Notes: generated by a model from the letters alone, not told the origin. DNA of 64,000 bases from Tolypothrix sp. PCC 7712 (GCF_025860405.1 NZ_CP063785.1:6697390-6761389); one strand, 5' to 3'. Counted from the first letter of the stretch, positions 28,561-38,348 are shown. Made by a program: numbers and translations.

Positions 28561-28590
28561 TGTGGGACGGACAATATGTCCGCCCCACTT
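28561..28590 (+). terminator. Hairpin after the malic enzyme gene
   Basis: GTGGGACGGAC / GTCCGCCCCAC inverted repeat with a short AATAT loop, 7 bases after the stop codon; only a weak T-run follows. Probable terminator or a palindromic repeat used as one. Confidence 0.6.
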
Positions 28591-28903
28591 CATCAAAATA
28601 CACACAAATGTGATATCCAAAATATCTATATTCTGGAGTATTTACTCCAGTTAATAATTGCGCTATTGCAAATATTATTTTTCATTAACTTGCACTAAAA
28701 ATCATATCTCCAAACGAACAAAAACCTTTTTTATTGCTATATTCCTGACTTACAGTTTGATTTTTTACCTTTAGCACAAATTTCCCAGTACCCAATCCCC
28801 AGCCCCTAATCCCTAATCCCTAATTTATTGCTGAAAAACTTGAGTAAAACATTACCCTAATGCTACCGTCTACAGGTGAAAAGGATTTGCAGGGATCTCC
28901 AAT
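28591..28903. other. Gene-free stretch with CCCTAAT repeats
   Basis: No gene seen. Contains short tandem heptamers of the CCCTAAT/CCCAATC kind (about 28785-28822) upstream of the FAD oxidoreductase gene. Confidence 0.5.
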
Positions 28904-30937
28904 ATGAAATGTAGACGAAAACTGGTTTATGGAAAGCATTCACTCATCAGTTTCAGCTTAATATCTGCTTTGCTTGCGCCTTATTCGGCATTAATTGCTG
29001 CACCACCGAGAAACCCAGATAAAACTGTAAATTGTGAAATATTAGTGGTGGGAGGCGGACTTTCGGGTGTCGCTACAGCTTACGAAGGTTTACTTGCAGG
29101 TAGAACTGTTTGTTTAACAGAAATTACCGACTGGCTGGGGGGACAAATTTCTGCTCAAGGAACCTCTGCATTAGACGAAAGACCGACTCAAAGAGCGCTG
29201 AAATTTTATTCTCGCGGTTATTTGGAATTACGCGATCGCATTCAGCGCAAGTACGGTAAACTCAATCCTGGTAATTGCTGGGTAAGTGACTCTTGCTTTT
29301 TACCCCGTGATGCTCACACCATTTTGACTCAGATGCTCAAAGATGCCGAAAACAAAGGCAAAGGCAAGTTGCAATGGTTTGGCAGTACAGTCATTAAAGA
29401 ATTAGACATTAGTAGTGATGGGAAAATCATCAATAGTGCGATCGCTATTCAACATCAACCTGTAAAAGGCGCACTCCCTCTCAATACTTATCCTTTATCT
29501 CAAACCATTGAAGATTCTTATACTTACGCCAATTCATCCCGGTTTAGCAAAACAATTATCCGCTTTGTACCTAAAGCTAATCAACAAACATCTCCCAATT
29601 GGTATGTTGTAGATGCTAGCGAAACCGGAGAAATCATTGGACTAGCTGATGTTCCCTACCGATTAGGTATTGATGCTCGTTCCTACTTAGAACCTTCTGC
29701 TTCCAGCTCTGAAAACGACCCCTTTTGTCCTCAAGGCTTTACCTACACGTTTGCAATGGAGGCGACTAAGGAAGCACAGCCTCAGACAATGCCTGCATAT
29801 TATCCCCAATATGCACCTTATTTCAGCTATGAATTGCAGAGGTTAGCAAACTTTGATTTAGTTTTTACTTACCGTCGGATTTGGAGTCCGACAAAAGGAC
29901 AACCAACAAAATTTGGCGGTATTAATTTTACTGCTTCCTCACCTGGGGACATTTCCATGCAAAACTGGACATGGGGTAACGACTATCGCCCAGGAACGGC
30001 GGCTGATAACTTAATTTATACTCGCCAACAATTAGAAAGTACTGGACAGTTGCAGCCTGGTGGCTGGATGGGGGGACTGAGAACCGATACTCTAAGAAAA
30101 GGTGAAGAAAATGCCCTTTCCTATTACTACTGGCTAGTGGCTGGAACAACAGATTCCCAACTAGGAAACGGTGTCAAGCAGCCATACCCCAACCACCGTT
30201 TGTTAACTGGGCTAGATTCCCCAATGGGGACGGTATCTGGTTTGTCGAAATATCCTTATATGCGAGAAGGACGGCGGATTATTGGTCGTCCTAGCTGGGG
30301 ACAAGCTTCTGGTTTTGGCATTTGGGAAATTGATATTTCTCGTCGTGACTACAATGACGAATATTACCGTAAGACGCTGCCAGCAGATATGTATAAGCAG
30401 TTAAGAGCAGCACTAGCAGGTTTAGAAGCAACATCGGTAATTTCTGGGCAAATTTCTCCAGATAAAGCCATGCGGCGAACTCGTTCTACTGTTTTCCCTG
30501 ATGCTATTGGTATTGGTCACTATGCTATCGATTTTCATCCTTGTATGACCCAAAGCCCACCAGAAACACCTGGAAATACAGAACGTGCTGGTGAAAGACG
30601 CGGCGCAGGCCAAGCTTATCCTTTCCAAATAGCATTACGGGCGATGATTCCCCAAAAAATAGATAATTTAATCGTTGGTGGTAAAAGTATTGGTACTAGT
30701 CACATTGCTGCGGCTGCTTATCGTGTCCACTCCTTTGAATGGTCAGCTGGTGCGGCTGCGGGAACAGTTGCAGCTTTTGCCCTCAAAAATGCTGTAGCAC
30801 CCTACCAACTAGTAGATGAGTTACCCAAATCCGAACCACAATTAGAAGCACTCAAACGTTTGTTGGAACAAAATGGCAATCCTACTGCCTTCCCTGACAC
30901 CTCAATTTTTAATCAAAACTGGAACGATTGGCGGTAG
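28904..30937 (+). CDS. Exported FAD-dependent oxidoreductase
   Basis: 677 residues. The N-terminus is a signal peptide: basic MKCRRKL, a hydrophobic stretch (about 15-31) and a probable cleavage near LIAAPP. A Rossmann FAD-binding motif VVGGGLSGVATAYEG starts near residue 47, with EITDWLGGQISAQG after it, as in the FAD_oxidored (PF12831-type) family. The C-terminal part has DNLIVGGKSIGTSHIAAAAY and a final FAD-contact helix. The substrate is unknown. Many cyanobacterial genomes have such a secreted protein. The gene is monocistronic, ATG start with CTCC-rich upstream; a shared hairpin separates it from the convergent ABC permease gene. Confidence 0.85.
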   Translation: MKCRRKLVYGKHSLISFSLISALLAPYSALIAAPPRNPDKTVNCEILVVGGGLSGVATAYEGLLAGRTVCLTEITDWLGGQISAQGTSALDERPTQRALKFYSRGYLELRDRIQRKYGKLNPGNCWVSDSCFLPRDAHTILTQMLKDAENKGKGKLQWFGSTVIKELDISSDGKIINSAIAIQHQPVKGALPLNTYPLSQTIEDSYTYANSSRFSKTIIRFVPKANQQTSPNWYVVDASETGEIIGLADVPYRLGIDARSYLEPSASSSENDPFCPQGFTYTFAMEATKEAQPQTMPAYYPQYAPYFSYELQRLANFDLVFTYRRIWSPTKGQPTKFGGINFTASSPGDISMQNWTWGNDYRPGTAADNLIYTRQQLESTGQLQPGGWMGGLRTDTLRKGEENALSYYYWLVAGTTDSQLGNGVKQPYPNHRLLTGLDSPMGTVSGLSKYPYMREGRRIIGRPSWGQASGFGIWEIDISRRDYNDEYYRKTLPADMYKQLRAALAGLEATSVISGQISPDKAMRRTRSTVFPDAIGIGHYAIDFHPCMTQSPPETPGNTERAGERRGAGQAYPFQIALRAMIPQKIDNLIVGGKSIGTSHIAAAAYRVHSFEWSAGAAAGTVAAFALKNAVAPYQLVDELPKSEPQLEALKRLLEQNGNPTAFPDTSIFNQNWNDWR

Positions 30938-30951
30938 CTGATTTCATCTAT

Positions 30952-30982
30952 AGATCCCCTTTCTTCAAAAAGTTGGGGATCT
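30952..30982. terminator. Bidirectional terminator hairpin
   Basis: AGATCCCC (30952-30959) pairs with GGGGATCT (30975-30982), between the convergent FAD oxidoreductase and ABC permease stop codons. It could end transcription from both sides. Confidence 0.65.
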
Positions 30983-30987
30983 CGAGC

Positions 30988-32013
30988 CTAATAGCGAATT
31001 CGCGGATCGACATAAGCATTTAAAATATCAATTAAAATGCTAGCGGTGACAACGATCGCACCAAAAAATACTAGTACTCCCTGAACTGTAGGATAATCGC
31101 GATCGGAAATTGCTTGATACAATCGGTTAGCTAACCCAGGCCAAGAAAATGTAACTTCAGTTAAAATTGCTCCACCTAACAAAGAAGCAAAGGTTAGCCC
31201 CAAAACTGTAATGACTGGAATTAAGGCATTTTTCAAAGCATGGGAAACTAAAATTTTATTTTCTGGAATACCTCTGGCTCTAGCAGCTTCTACATAATCT
31301 GCTTGTAGAGTTTGCTTTAAATTGACGCGCACTATGCGTTCAAAAATTCCACTCAACAAAATTCCCAGAGTCAAACTAGGAAGTGCAATATGGTGCAATG
31401 ATGTGAAAAATTGACTGAAGTTACCAGCAAGTAAGCTATCAAGGGTATACAAACCAGTAATATGACTAGGAGCCGGAAGATTTGGCGGAAAGCGGTTAGA
31501 ATTGGGAAACCAACGTAGTTGTACAGAGAAAATTAACTGCAGAATCATTCCTGCCCAAAACATCGGGAGAGCATAAGTAATAATTCCAAATAAACGTCCG
31601 CTAGCATCAACAGCGGTTCCAGGACGAGAAGCCGAAAGCGTCCCAACTAAAATTCCCACAATTAAAGCAACTGCCATACTACATACAGCTAACTCTACTG
31701 TCGCGGGAAAATATTGCCCGATAATATCCCCAACATTTTGTCCTCGGCTTGTTAAAGAAGTTCCTAAATCAAAGCGCAGTAGATTTCCTAAATAATTTAA
31801 ATACTGTAACCACAAAGGTAAATCTAAACCTAGTTGTTTGCGTAATTCTGCTTTTGCACTTTCTGGCGCACGTCCGCCCAAAATTGCATCTGCGGGATCG
31901 CCTGGTGTTGCTCTGAGTAAAAGAAATACGATAGTGATAATAGTTAATAGCTGGAGTGGCGCTAATAGTAACCGCGAAGCAATGTAATATTGTAGAGCTT
32001 TGGATCGAGACAT
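30988..32013 (-). CDS. Peptide/nickel-type ABC transporter permease (DppB-like)
   Basis: 341 residues, inner-membrane permease of the DppB/OppB family. N-terminal helix IASRLLLAPLQLLTIITIVF and RATPGDPA, then the LGLDLPLWLQYL block, five to six further hydrophobic helices and the cytoplasmic coupling loop EAARARGIPENKILVSHALK that docks to the ATPase. It lies 80 bases downstream of the binding-lipoprotein gene, same strand. The second permease (DppC) and the ATPases (DppD/F) are not adjacent, so the transporter must be completed by genes elsewhere, a scattered arrangement common in cyanobacteria. Confidence 0.93.
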   Translation of the reverse strand: MSRSKALQYYIASRLLLAPLQLLTIITIVFLLLRATPGDPADAILGGRAPESAKAELRKQLGLDLPLWLQYLNYLGNLLRFDLGTSLTSRGQNVGDIIGQYFPATVELAVCSMAVALIVGILVGTLSASRPGTAVDASGRLFGIITYALPMFWAGMILQLIFSVQLRWFPNSNRFPPNLPAPSHITGLYTLDSLLAGNFSQFFTSLHHIALPSLTLGILLSGIFERIVRVNLKQTLQADYVEAARARGIPENKILVSHALKNALIPVITVLGLTFASLLGGAILTEVTFSWPGLANRLYQAISDRDYPTVQGVLVFFGAIVVTASILIDILNAYVDPRIRY

Positions 32014-32093
32014 AATTTATTTATTATTTATTAGTCATTAGCCATTTATCCAACTAAGAACAAATGACTAATGACCAAGGACAACAGACGAAA

Positions 32094-33743
32094 TTACTTT
32101 TTAATTGGCTTATAAACTAAATTTTGCGTGGGGTCAAGTTGAACATTGCTGACACCTTTTTGGGCAAATACATAATCTTTGTTTTGCCATAAAGGAACAT
32201 AAGGCACATCAGTGGTAACTTGTGTTTGAATCTGGGTAAATATTTGCTTACGTGCCTCTAGATTTTGTTCTTTCCGTTGTTGATCAATTAGTTTATTGAC
32301 AGCTTCGTTGTAATAGAAAGAACCTTGAGTTTGGCTTCCTCCATCTTCGCATCCCTTGGCAACAGAACCTTTTTGACAAGCTAAAAATGGTTGCACGTAA
32401 TTATCTGGATCTAAAAAGTCTGGATACCAATCAAGTAAAGCTGATGGATACAAGCCCTTACCAATTTCTTTAAAGAAGGTAGCACCTTCCACAGTTTTGG
32501 CTTCCAGTACTAGTATGCCTTCCATTTTTTGATCGACTAGTGATTTTATTGTCTGTGCTGCCAAACTTCGGGTAGGTGAACTAGCGGGATACCAAACTTC
32601 TACTTTTGCTGGATTATCTTTAGAAAAACCAGCAGCCGTTAATAGTTGTTTTGCCTTGTCAACATTACCATCCCCATATTGATCTTTAAATAAAGGTTGG
32701 GAAACATTAAATGTTGTCGGAATCATGCTGTAAAGTGGATCAGCTTGATTAAACAAGACTCGCTGATTTAACAATGGACGATCAATTAGAGATGCGATCG
32801 CTTGTCTTACTTCTGGTTTATCTAAAGGCTTCTGATTGCGGTTCAGTACCATATAGCTGACTACACTACCTTGGGCGGTAATCGCTTGCCAATCTCCTTT
32901 TTTTGCGCCTTCTTCCAAGCTGCGAATTTGATCAGGTTGCAAAGAAAGATAAGCGACATCTACAGCACCTGTACGGAAAGCATTGAATAAATTCACTGGG
33001 CTAGTCTGAATTTGTACATTAACGCCCTGATTCGCAGGTTTTTCACCCCAATATTTATCAAATACATCCAAACGCAGCGAATCAGTACCATAGGCTGCTA
33101 ATTTGTAAGGGCCAGTTCCGACAAATGTCTCTGGCTTAAATTTCCCTGCGCCCAACTCATAAGCTTTTGGCGAAACTGGACAAACCCCAGAAAATGCCAG
33201 TAGAGAAGGAAACGCTGCAAAAGGTTTTTTTAGCTTGATAGTTAACTCAGACTCGCTTGTAGCTTTGACTGAATCTACTGTATCCGCTAGTAAGAAGGAA
33301 GGTTTACCCTTATTCTCAATAAAACGTTTAATACTAAAAGCCATCGCTTCCGCATTAAAGGGAGTTCCATCGTGAAAAACTACTCCCTGACGCAAAGGAA
33401 TGCTGTAAGTTAAACCATCTGCACTGACTTTGGGTAATGCTGTCGCCAGTTGAGGCTTAATTTCCGTACTACCTGGCTCATAAGTATAGAGGCGATCGCT
33501 CATATTAAATACTAAACCCAACGATGCCAATTCATAAGCATCAGCCGGATCTAGAGTTCTTGGCTTAGATGTCGTCCCGATAGTAATCCTGCCATCCCCT
33601 GTAGCAGAGTTCGGAGAACTAGTAGAAGTAGTTGTCTGTTGGCGAGGACTACAACTCACAACAAATAGTAAACATAGACAGAATAAAGAGAGGAATTGTG
33701 TCATCCTCCTCCATCGTCTAACTGGTAAGACAAACCTGGTCAT
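32094..33743 (-). CDS. ABC transporter substrate-binding lipoprotein (SBP_bac_5)
   Basis: 549 residues, family 5 extracellular solute-binding protein for peptides, nickel or opines. The N-terminus has arginines, a hydrophobic stretch and the lipobox FVVSC, so the mature protein is acylated at Cys (about 31). Typical features are ITIGTTSKPRTLDPADAYEL near the start and VVFHDGTPFNAEAMAFSIKR. It is first in a two-gene unit with the DppB-like permease. The ligand cannot be predicted. An upstream ATG-like MTRFVLP start at 33743 is used; MTQFLS (14 codons in) would give a tighter signal peptide and is an alternative start. Confidence 0.93.
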   Translation of the reverse strand: MTRFVLPVRRWRRMTQFLSLFCLCLLFVVSCSPRQQTTTSTSSPNSATGDGRITIGTTSKPRTLDPADAYELASLGLVFNMSDRLYTYEPGSTEIKPQLATALPKVSADGLTYSIPLRQGVVFHDGTPFNAEAMAFSIKRFIENKGKPSFLLADTVDSVKATSESELTIKLKKPFAAFPSLLAFSGVCPVSPKAYELGAGKFKPETFVGTGPYKLAAYGTDSLRLDVFDKYWGEKPANQGVNVQIQTSPVNLFNAFRTGAVDVAYLSLQPDQIRSLEEGAKKGDWQAITAQGSVVSYMVLNRNQKPLDKPEVRQAIASLIDRPLLNQRVLFNQADPLYSMIPTTFNVSQPLFKDQYGDGNVDKAKQLLTAAGFSKDNPAKVEVWYPASSPTRSLAAQTIKSLVDQKMEGILVLEAKTVEGATFFKEIGKGLYPSALLDWYPDFLDPDNYVQPFLACQKGSVAKGCEDGGSQTQGSFYYNEAVNKLIDQQRKEQNLEARKQIFTQIQTQVTTDVPYVPLWQNKDYVFAQKGVSNVQLDPTQNLVYKPIKK

Positions 33744-34149
33744 GGAAATAAAATTATTGAGAACAATGGTGAGTCATTTTACTATAGGTTGGCGAATAGC
33801 CCACATCAAATAGCCAAGTTTATTGCCAAATTCTGGCAAAATTACATACTTACAGATTAAATTTTTATATCTTGCAAAAATTCATACTTATTAAAATATT
33901 GCAACATTAACTCATTTTTGTCGCAAATTTTATGAGTACCTAGTACTGCTACGTAGAATTGAAAATTAAAAATCAAAATTCTATTTAGCAAGACAGCGTC
34001 AGGATTTCATCGATTTGGCAGAGGTGTTTTAGTGACACTGTAATGTACTCAATAATTAAGCTGCTGAAGATCTAAATCAAACATTTTCCATTTGCTGTCT
34101 AGTTTGATTAATAAATATTAGATAAATATCAATATATATACATCAGCCA
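33744..34149. other. AT-rich intergenic region
   Basis: No gene, tRNA or clear repeat was found; presumed promoters for the divergent binding-protein gene and the small hypothetical gene. Confidence 0.45.
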
Positions 34150-34533
34150 TTGAAAAGATTGCGATATCGTAAACAGCAGATTGAGAGTCTAAATAGTAGG
34201 ACTAAGAACGTGAAGTATTTCTTTTTATCTGAAGGATGGTCTGTCTCTAGAGTATGGGCATCTGATGGACTTTGGCAGATTACTGCATGGCGACGACAAC
34301 CAGATATTCAGCAATTGAATATTTGTCTCATAGAAAATAACGAATTGTTGTGGCTTTATCGAGTTGAAGATGCCATTTTAACTGTAGAAGTAAAACCTAC
34401 AACACCAGTTCCAGTTCAAAATACCATTGGTCAAGTAGTACTGAAGCGTCTGATGACAGCTGAACAGGTAATCGAACGTTTGGGTACAGCACAAGCCAAG
34501 TGTCAATTGCAGAACATGCAATCAGTTACATAG
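34150..34533 (+). CDS. Hypothetical protein, about 108-127 residues
   Basis: I do not recognise the family. The product is a compact soluble protein without signal or membrane segments: KYFFLSEGWSVSRVWASDGL, then ITAWRRQPDIQQLNICLIE, a WLYRVEDAILTVEVK strand-rich part and a helical C-terminus VVLKRLMTAEQVIERLG. The frame is open to TTG 34150; GTG 34210 (before KYFFLSE) is another possible start, and no clear ribosome binding site decides it. The balanced codon use and the alternation of strands and helices argue for a real gene. It stands alone upstream of the psbB leader region. Confidence 0.6.
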   Translation: MKRLRYRKQQIESLNSRTKNVKYFFLSEGWSVSRVWASDGLWQITAWRRQPDIQQLNICLIENNELLWLYRVEDAILTVEVKPTTPVPVQNTIGQVVLKRLMTAEQVIERLGTAQAKCQLQNMQSVT

Positions 34534-35090
34534 TAGCGACTGGCGATTGACAATAGGGGATCGGGGCTAAGAGGAGTAGCGGCTGGGGATGAAATTAGCA
34601 GAATTCCCTTGCCATTCTCATATTCCTCATCCCCCGAAGAATACGCAAATTAAATCTGTGACAGGCAGTTGTAGCAAAATTTCTTGCAGATGCTACGCGA
34701 TCGCATCTATTTACACGCTTGCAAACCGTACCATCAATAGTTACACTTTTTAAAATATTCTCATTTTTGCTTGGCAATTGCCTAGCACGCCTGACTACCT
34801 AAATGCCTGAGAAGTACTTAACTAGTTCTACGAGAACAAGCCAAGGTTTTCGCAAGCAAACTCTTAGGTAAGTCGAGTAAATAGCGATCGTTATCCTGGG
34901 TAAAGACCGTTATGCGTGTCAGCATTGCCAGAATACCCACCCTGTCTCATTGATTAAGACTCAGCGGTGGTAAGCAAGACCCTGGCAATAACAAAAAAAC
35001 TGAGAGAAGTCCCTGCGGTGACTTCTACCATGTATTACTTTTGTAAGAAAATTGCTTTGTAAACTAACTCATCGAGGAGGAGCGTAGTCG
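34534..35090. other. Long psbB upstream region with leader inverted repeats
   Basis: No gene is seen. In its distal half, nested inverted repeats ATTGCCAG (34924-34931) / CTGGCAAT (34982-34989) and CCACC (34937-34941) / GGTGG (34966-34970) could fold the psbB leader about 100-165 bases before the start. A strong AGGAGGAG ribosome binding site precedes psbB. Confidence 0.5.
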
Positions 35091-36620
35091 ATGGGACTAC
35101 CCTGGTACCGAGTACATACAGTCGTTCTGAATGATCCAGGACGACTGATTTCTGTACACTTGATGCACACAGCTCTAGTAGCAGGCTGGGCTGGTTCGAT
35201 GGCACTCTACGAACTAGCTATTTACAACCCTAGCGATCCAGTTCTCAACCCTATGTGGCGTCAAGGGATGTTCGTGTTACCCTTCATGGCACGTTTGGGT
35301 GTAACTCAATCTTGGGGTGGTTGGAGCGTTACTGGCGCGCCAGCAACCGATCCTGGTTTCTGGTCTTTTGAAGGCGTTGCTGCTGCTCACATCATTCTTT
35401 CTGGTTTGTTGTTTTTAGCTGCAGTCTGGCACTGGGTTTACTGGGATTTGGAACTCTTTAGAGATCCTCGTACAGGTGAACCAGCTCTAGACTTGCCCAA
35501 GATGTTTGGTATTCACCTATTCTTATCTGGTCTACTCTGTTTCGGCTTCGGTGCTTTTCACCTCACTGGACTATATGGCCCAGGAATGTGGGTTTCCGAT
35601 GCCTTTGGAGTCACAGGTAGCGTCCAACCAGTAGCACCTGAATGGGGGCCAGATGGGTTTAACCCCTTTAACCCTGGTGGTGTTGTTGCTCACCATATAG
35701 CTGCTGGTATCGTCGGCATTATTGCAGGCTTATTCCACCTCACAGTCAGACCACCCGAACGGCTTTATAAAGCTTTGCGGATGGGTAATATTGAAACCGT
35801 ACTGTCCAGCAGTATTGCTGCGGTCTTCTTTTGTGCCTTCGTGGTTGCTGGTACTATGTGGTACGGTAACGCGACCACTCCCATTGAACTATTTGGGCCT
35901 ACTCGTTACCAATGGGATCAAGGTTACTTCCGTCAAGAAATTCAGCGCCGCGTACAAAGCGACCTAGCTCAAGGTGCGACACTTACAGAAGCTTGGTCAA
36001 AAATTCCTGAAAAATTGGCCTTCTACGATTACGTCGGCAATAGCCCTGCCAAAGGCGGTTTATTCCGTACAGGTCAAATGAACAAGGGTGATGGTATTGC
36101 CCAATCTTGGCAAGGTCATGCAGTATTCAAAGATTCTGAAGGTAGAGAATTGACTGTACGTCGTCTGCCCAACTTCTTTGAAACTTTCCCAGTAATCTTG
36201 ACCGACGCAGATGGTGTTGTTCGTGCTGACATTCCTTTCCGTCGGGCAGAATCCAAATATAGCTTTGAACAATCTGGTGTAACTGTTAGCTTCTATGGTG
36301 GAAATCTAAATGGACAAACCATCAAAGATCCCGCTGAAGTGAAGAAATACGCCCGTAAAGCTCAAGGCGGTGAAATATTTGAATTTGACCGGGAAACCTT
36401 GAACTCTGATGGGGTATTCCGCACTAGCCCCAGAGGTTGGTTTACCTTTGGACACGCTGTATTTGCTCTCTTATTCTTCTTTGGTCACCTTTGGCATGGC
36501 GCTCGTACAATCTACCGCGACGTATTTGCTGGTGTAGAAGCGGATCTAGAAGAGCAAGTGGAATGGGGTCTATTCCAAAAAGTGGGTGACAAGACAACCC
36601 GCCGTAAGGAAGCTCTCTAA
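35091..36620 (+). CDS. psbB: Photosystem II CP47 chlorophyll-binding protein
   Basis: 509 residues, the standard CP47 length. It starts MGLPWYRVHTVVLNDPGRLI, has six membrane helices with paired His ligands for chlorophyll (HLMHTALVAGW, FGAFHLTGLYG, GVVAHHIAAG, FGHLWHGAR), and a large lumenal loop (about 260-450) between helices 5 and 6. It is the inner antenna beside the PSII reaction centre in the thylakoid. It is followed by psbT after 147 bases, the usual cyanobacterial order. The AGGAGGAG site 11 bases before ATG predicts efficient translation. Confidence 0.98.
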   Translation: MGLPWYRVHTVVLNDPGRLISVHLMHTALVAGWAGSMALYELAIYNPSDPVLNPMWRQGMFVLPFMARLGVTQSWGGWSVTGAPATDPGFWSFEGVAAAHIILSGLLFLAAVWHWVYWDLELFRDPRTGEPALDLPKMFGIHLFLSGLLCFGFGAFHLTGLYGPGMWVSDAFGVTGSVQPVAPEWGPDGFNPFNPGGVVAHHIAAGIVGIIAGLFHLTVRPPERLYKALRMGNIETVLSSSIAAVFFCAFVVAGTMWYGNATTPIELFGPTRYQWDQGYFRQEIQRRVQSDLAQGATLTEAWSKIPEKLAFYDYVGNSPAKGGLFRTGQMNKGDGIAQSWQGHAVFKDSEGRELTVRRLPNFFETFPVILTDADGVVRADIPFRRAESKYSFEQSGVTVSFYGGNLNGQTIKDPAEVKKYARKAQGGEIFEFDRETLNSDGVFRTSPRGWFTFGHAVFALLFFFGHLWHGARTIYRDVFAGVEADLEEQVEWGLFQKVGDKTTRRKEAL

Positions 36621-36767
36621 GTTTTAGAGACTAGGGAATTGGGATGAGGGTCTAGAAGCTCCAGAAGAGTTTTCTCAGATACCCAACTACTAATTCCCAG
36701 TCCCCAACACCTCATAACCTGGCTTGTTACAATATTATTACTGGCTGGATAGGCAGGAACTTGTAAT

Positions 36768-36872
36768 ATGGAAAGCGTTGCGTACATCTTAATTTTCACC
36801 CTGTGTATAGGAGTTCTCTTCTTTGCGATCGCATTTCGCGAACCCCCTCGCATTGCGAAAAAAGATGATTAG
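36768..36872 (+). CDS. psbT: Photosystem II small subunit PsbT
   Basis: 34 residues, one membrane helix (about 3-22), starting MESVAYILIFTLCIGVLFFA and ending with the stromal tail REPPRI...KKDD. This is a canonical PsbT, a low-molecular-weight protein at the PSII dimer interface near the Q sites. The ATG is at 36768 and the TAG at 36870-36872. It follows psbB in the same orientation, consistent with co-transcription. An inverted repeat downstream is a likely terminator. Confidence 0.96.
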   Translation: MESVAYILIFTLCIGVLFFAIAFREPPRIAKKDD

Positions 36873-36911
36873 ATTACTATTACCAGGATTTTAAGGTCAT
36901 CTAAACCTATT

Positions 36912-36950
36912 TATCCGCTGCTATCTCTTGGGTAACAGCGGATATTTACG
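36912..36950 (+). terminator. Terminator-like hairpin after psbT
   Basis: TATCCGCTG (36912-36920) and CAGCGGATA (36936-36944) form a perfect 9-bp stem, with only a short T-rich tail; 40 bases after psbT. Confidence 0.65.
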
Positions 36951-37331
36951 TATAATCACTCTTAAAATAATTTAATAGACAAAAATTACACCCTCCGCTA
37001 TCACTATTGATGAACAATCGATCATCATGATGTCAAGAAGTAGGTAAGACTTTAGTGTAAGCTAGAGGCTGGGTAAGATACTTTAATTATGAGTAATTTG
37101 ATTGCAAATTATAAATATTAGGGTTAAAACCCTTGGCGCTAGACATCAACTTTTCATAAAAGACTTGTCACCAGATATTATGATATAATCTTCTATCTGG
37201 AAGTTGATATGTGTTGTTACTAGCTTTTCTGCGCTAGGATAAAAAAAGTTTAGGCTAGTATGATATAGCTTGCCTAGAAATTGCACTCGCGACAAAAAAT
37301 TTACGGAGACTAGAACCAGGAACAAATTAGC
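36951..37331. other. Upstream region of the S1 gene
   Basis: No gene seen. AT-rich; presumably the promoter and long leader of rpsA. ACGGAGACTAG about 20-30 bases before the start resembles a Shine-Dalgarno-poor S1 leader, as is common for this gene. Confidence 0.4.
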
Positions 37332-38348
37332 ATGGTCAATCAGAATTTAACCGCTACAGAAATTGGATTTACTCACGAAGATTTCGCTGCTCTACTTGAT
37401 AAGTACGATTATCACTTTAGCCCTGGCGATATTGTACCAGGAACAGTTTTCAGTATAGAGCCGCGCGGCGCTCTGATTGACATAGGTGCGAAAACAGCAG
37501 CATACATACCTATACAAGAAATGTCTATTAACCGGGTAGATAGCCCGGAAGAAGTTTTACAATCTAACGAAACTCGGGAATTTTTTATTCTTACTGACGA
37601 AAACGAAGATGGTCAGCTGACCCTTTCAATCCGTCGTATTGAATATATGCGAGCATGGGAGCGCGTACGGCAGCTACAAGCTGAAGATGCTACTGTACGC
37701 TCTGGTGTGTTTGCTACTAACCGTGGTGGTGCGTTAGTGCGGATTGAGGGATTGCGTGGCTTTATTCCCGGTTCTCACATCAGCACTCGCAAACCTAAAG
37801 AAGAACTGGTAGGTGAAGAACTACCATTGAAATTCTTGGAAGTAGATGAAGAACGTAACCGCTTAGTGCTATCTCATCGTCGAGCGCTAGTTGAGCGGAA
37901 GATGAACCGCCTCGAAGTTGGTGAAGTTGTGATCGGTACAGTACGCGGTATTAAACCCTACGGTGCGTTCATTGATATCGGTGGTGTTAGTGGTCTGTTG
38001 CACATCTCCGAAATTTCCCACGAGCATATTGATACACCCCACAGTGTTTTCAACGTCAATGATGAAGTAAAAGTTATGATCATTGACTTGGATGCAGAAA
38101 GAGGTCGGATTTCCTTATCTACCAAACAACTGGAACCTGAACCTGGCGACATGATTAAAAATCGTGATTTGGTTTATGATAAGGCCGAAGAAATGGCAGC
38201 TAAGTATCGGGAACAGTTGCTAGCAAAACAGCAAGGAATTACTTCTGTAGCTGCTGATGCTCTAGTTGAAGAAGAAATTCCAGCAGCTATTGAAGAAGAA
38301 ATTCCAGCAGCTATTGAAGAAGAAATTCCAGCAGCTATTGAAGAATAA
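37332..38348 (+). CDS. rpsA: 30S ribosomal protein S1 (Rps1a type)
   Basis: 338 residues with three S1 RNA-binding domains (about 30-98, 116-180 and 197-265); the last is the most canonical (GEVVIGTVRGIKPYGAFIDI, GGVSGLLHISEIS). This is the shorter cyanobacterial/chloroplast S1 architecture. It recruits mRNA to the ribosome. The C-terminal tail carries three identical 8-residue units EEEIPAAI, encoded by exact 24-base repeats, making it acidic. A strong terminator follows. A second S1-like gene at 59212 lacks the repeated tail. The ATG is at 37332. Confidence 0.95.
   Translation: MVNQNLTATEIGFTHEDFAALLDKYDYHFSPGDIVPGTVFSIEPRGALIDIGAKTAAYIPIQEMSINRVDSPEEVLQSNETREFFILTDENEDGQLTLSIRRIEYMRAWERVRQLQAEDATVRSGVFATNRGGALVRIEGLRGFIPGSHISTRKPKEELVGEELPLKFLEVDEERNRLVLSHRRALVERKMNRLEVGEVVIGTVRGIKPYGAFIDIGGVSGLLHISEISHEHIDTPHSVFNVNDEVKVMIIDLDAERGRISLSTKQLEPEPGDMIKNRDLVYDKAEEMAAKYREQLLAKQQGITSVAADALVEEEIPAAIEEEIPAAIEEEIPAAIEE
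38268..38339 (+). repeat. Three exact 24-bp tandem repeats in the S1 tail
   Basis: Units at 38268-38291, 38292-38315 and 38316-38339 are identical and in frame, each encoding EEEIPAAI. The lack of silent differences indicates recent expansion and a copy number that probably varies between strains. Confidence 0.95.
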
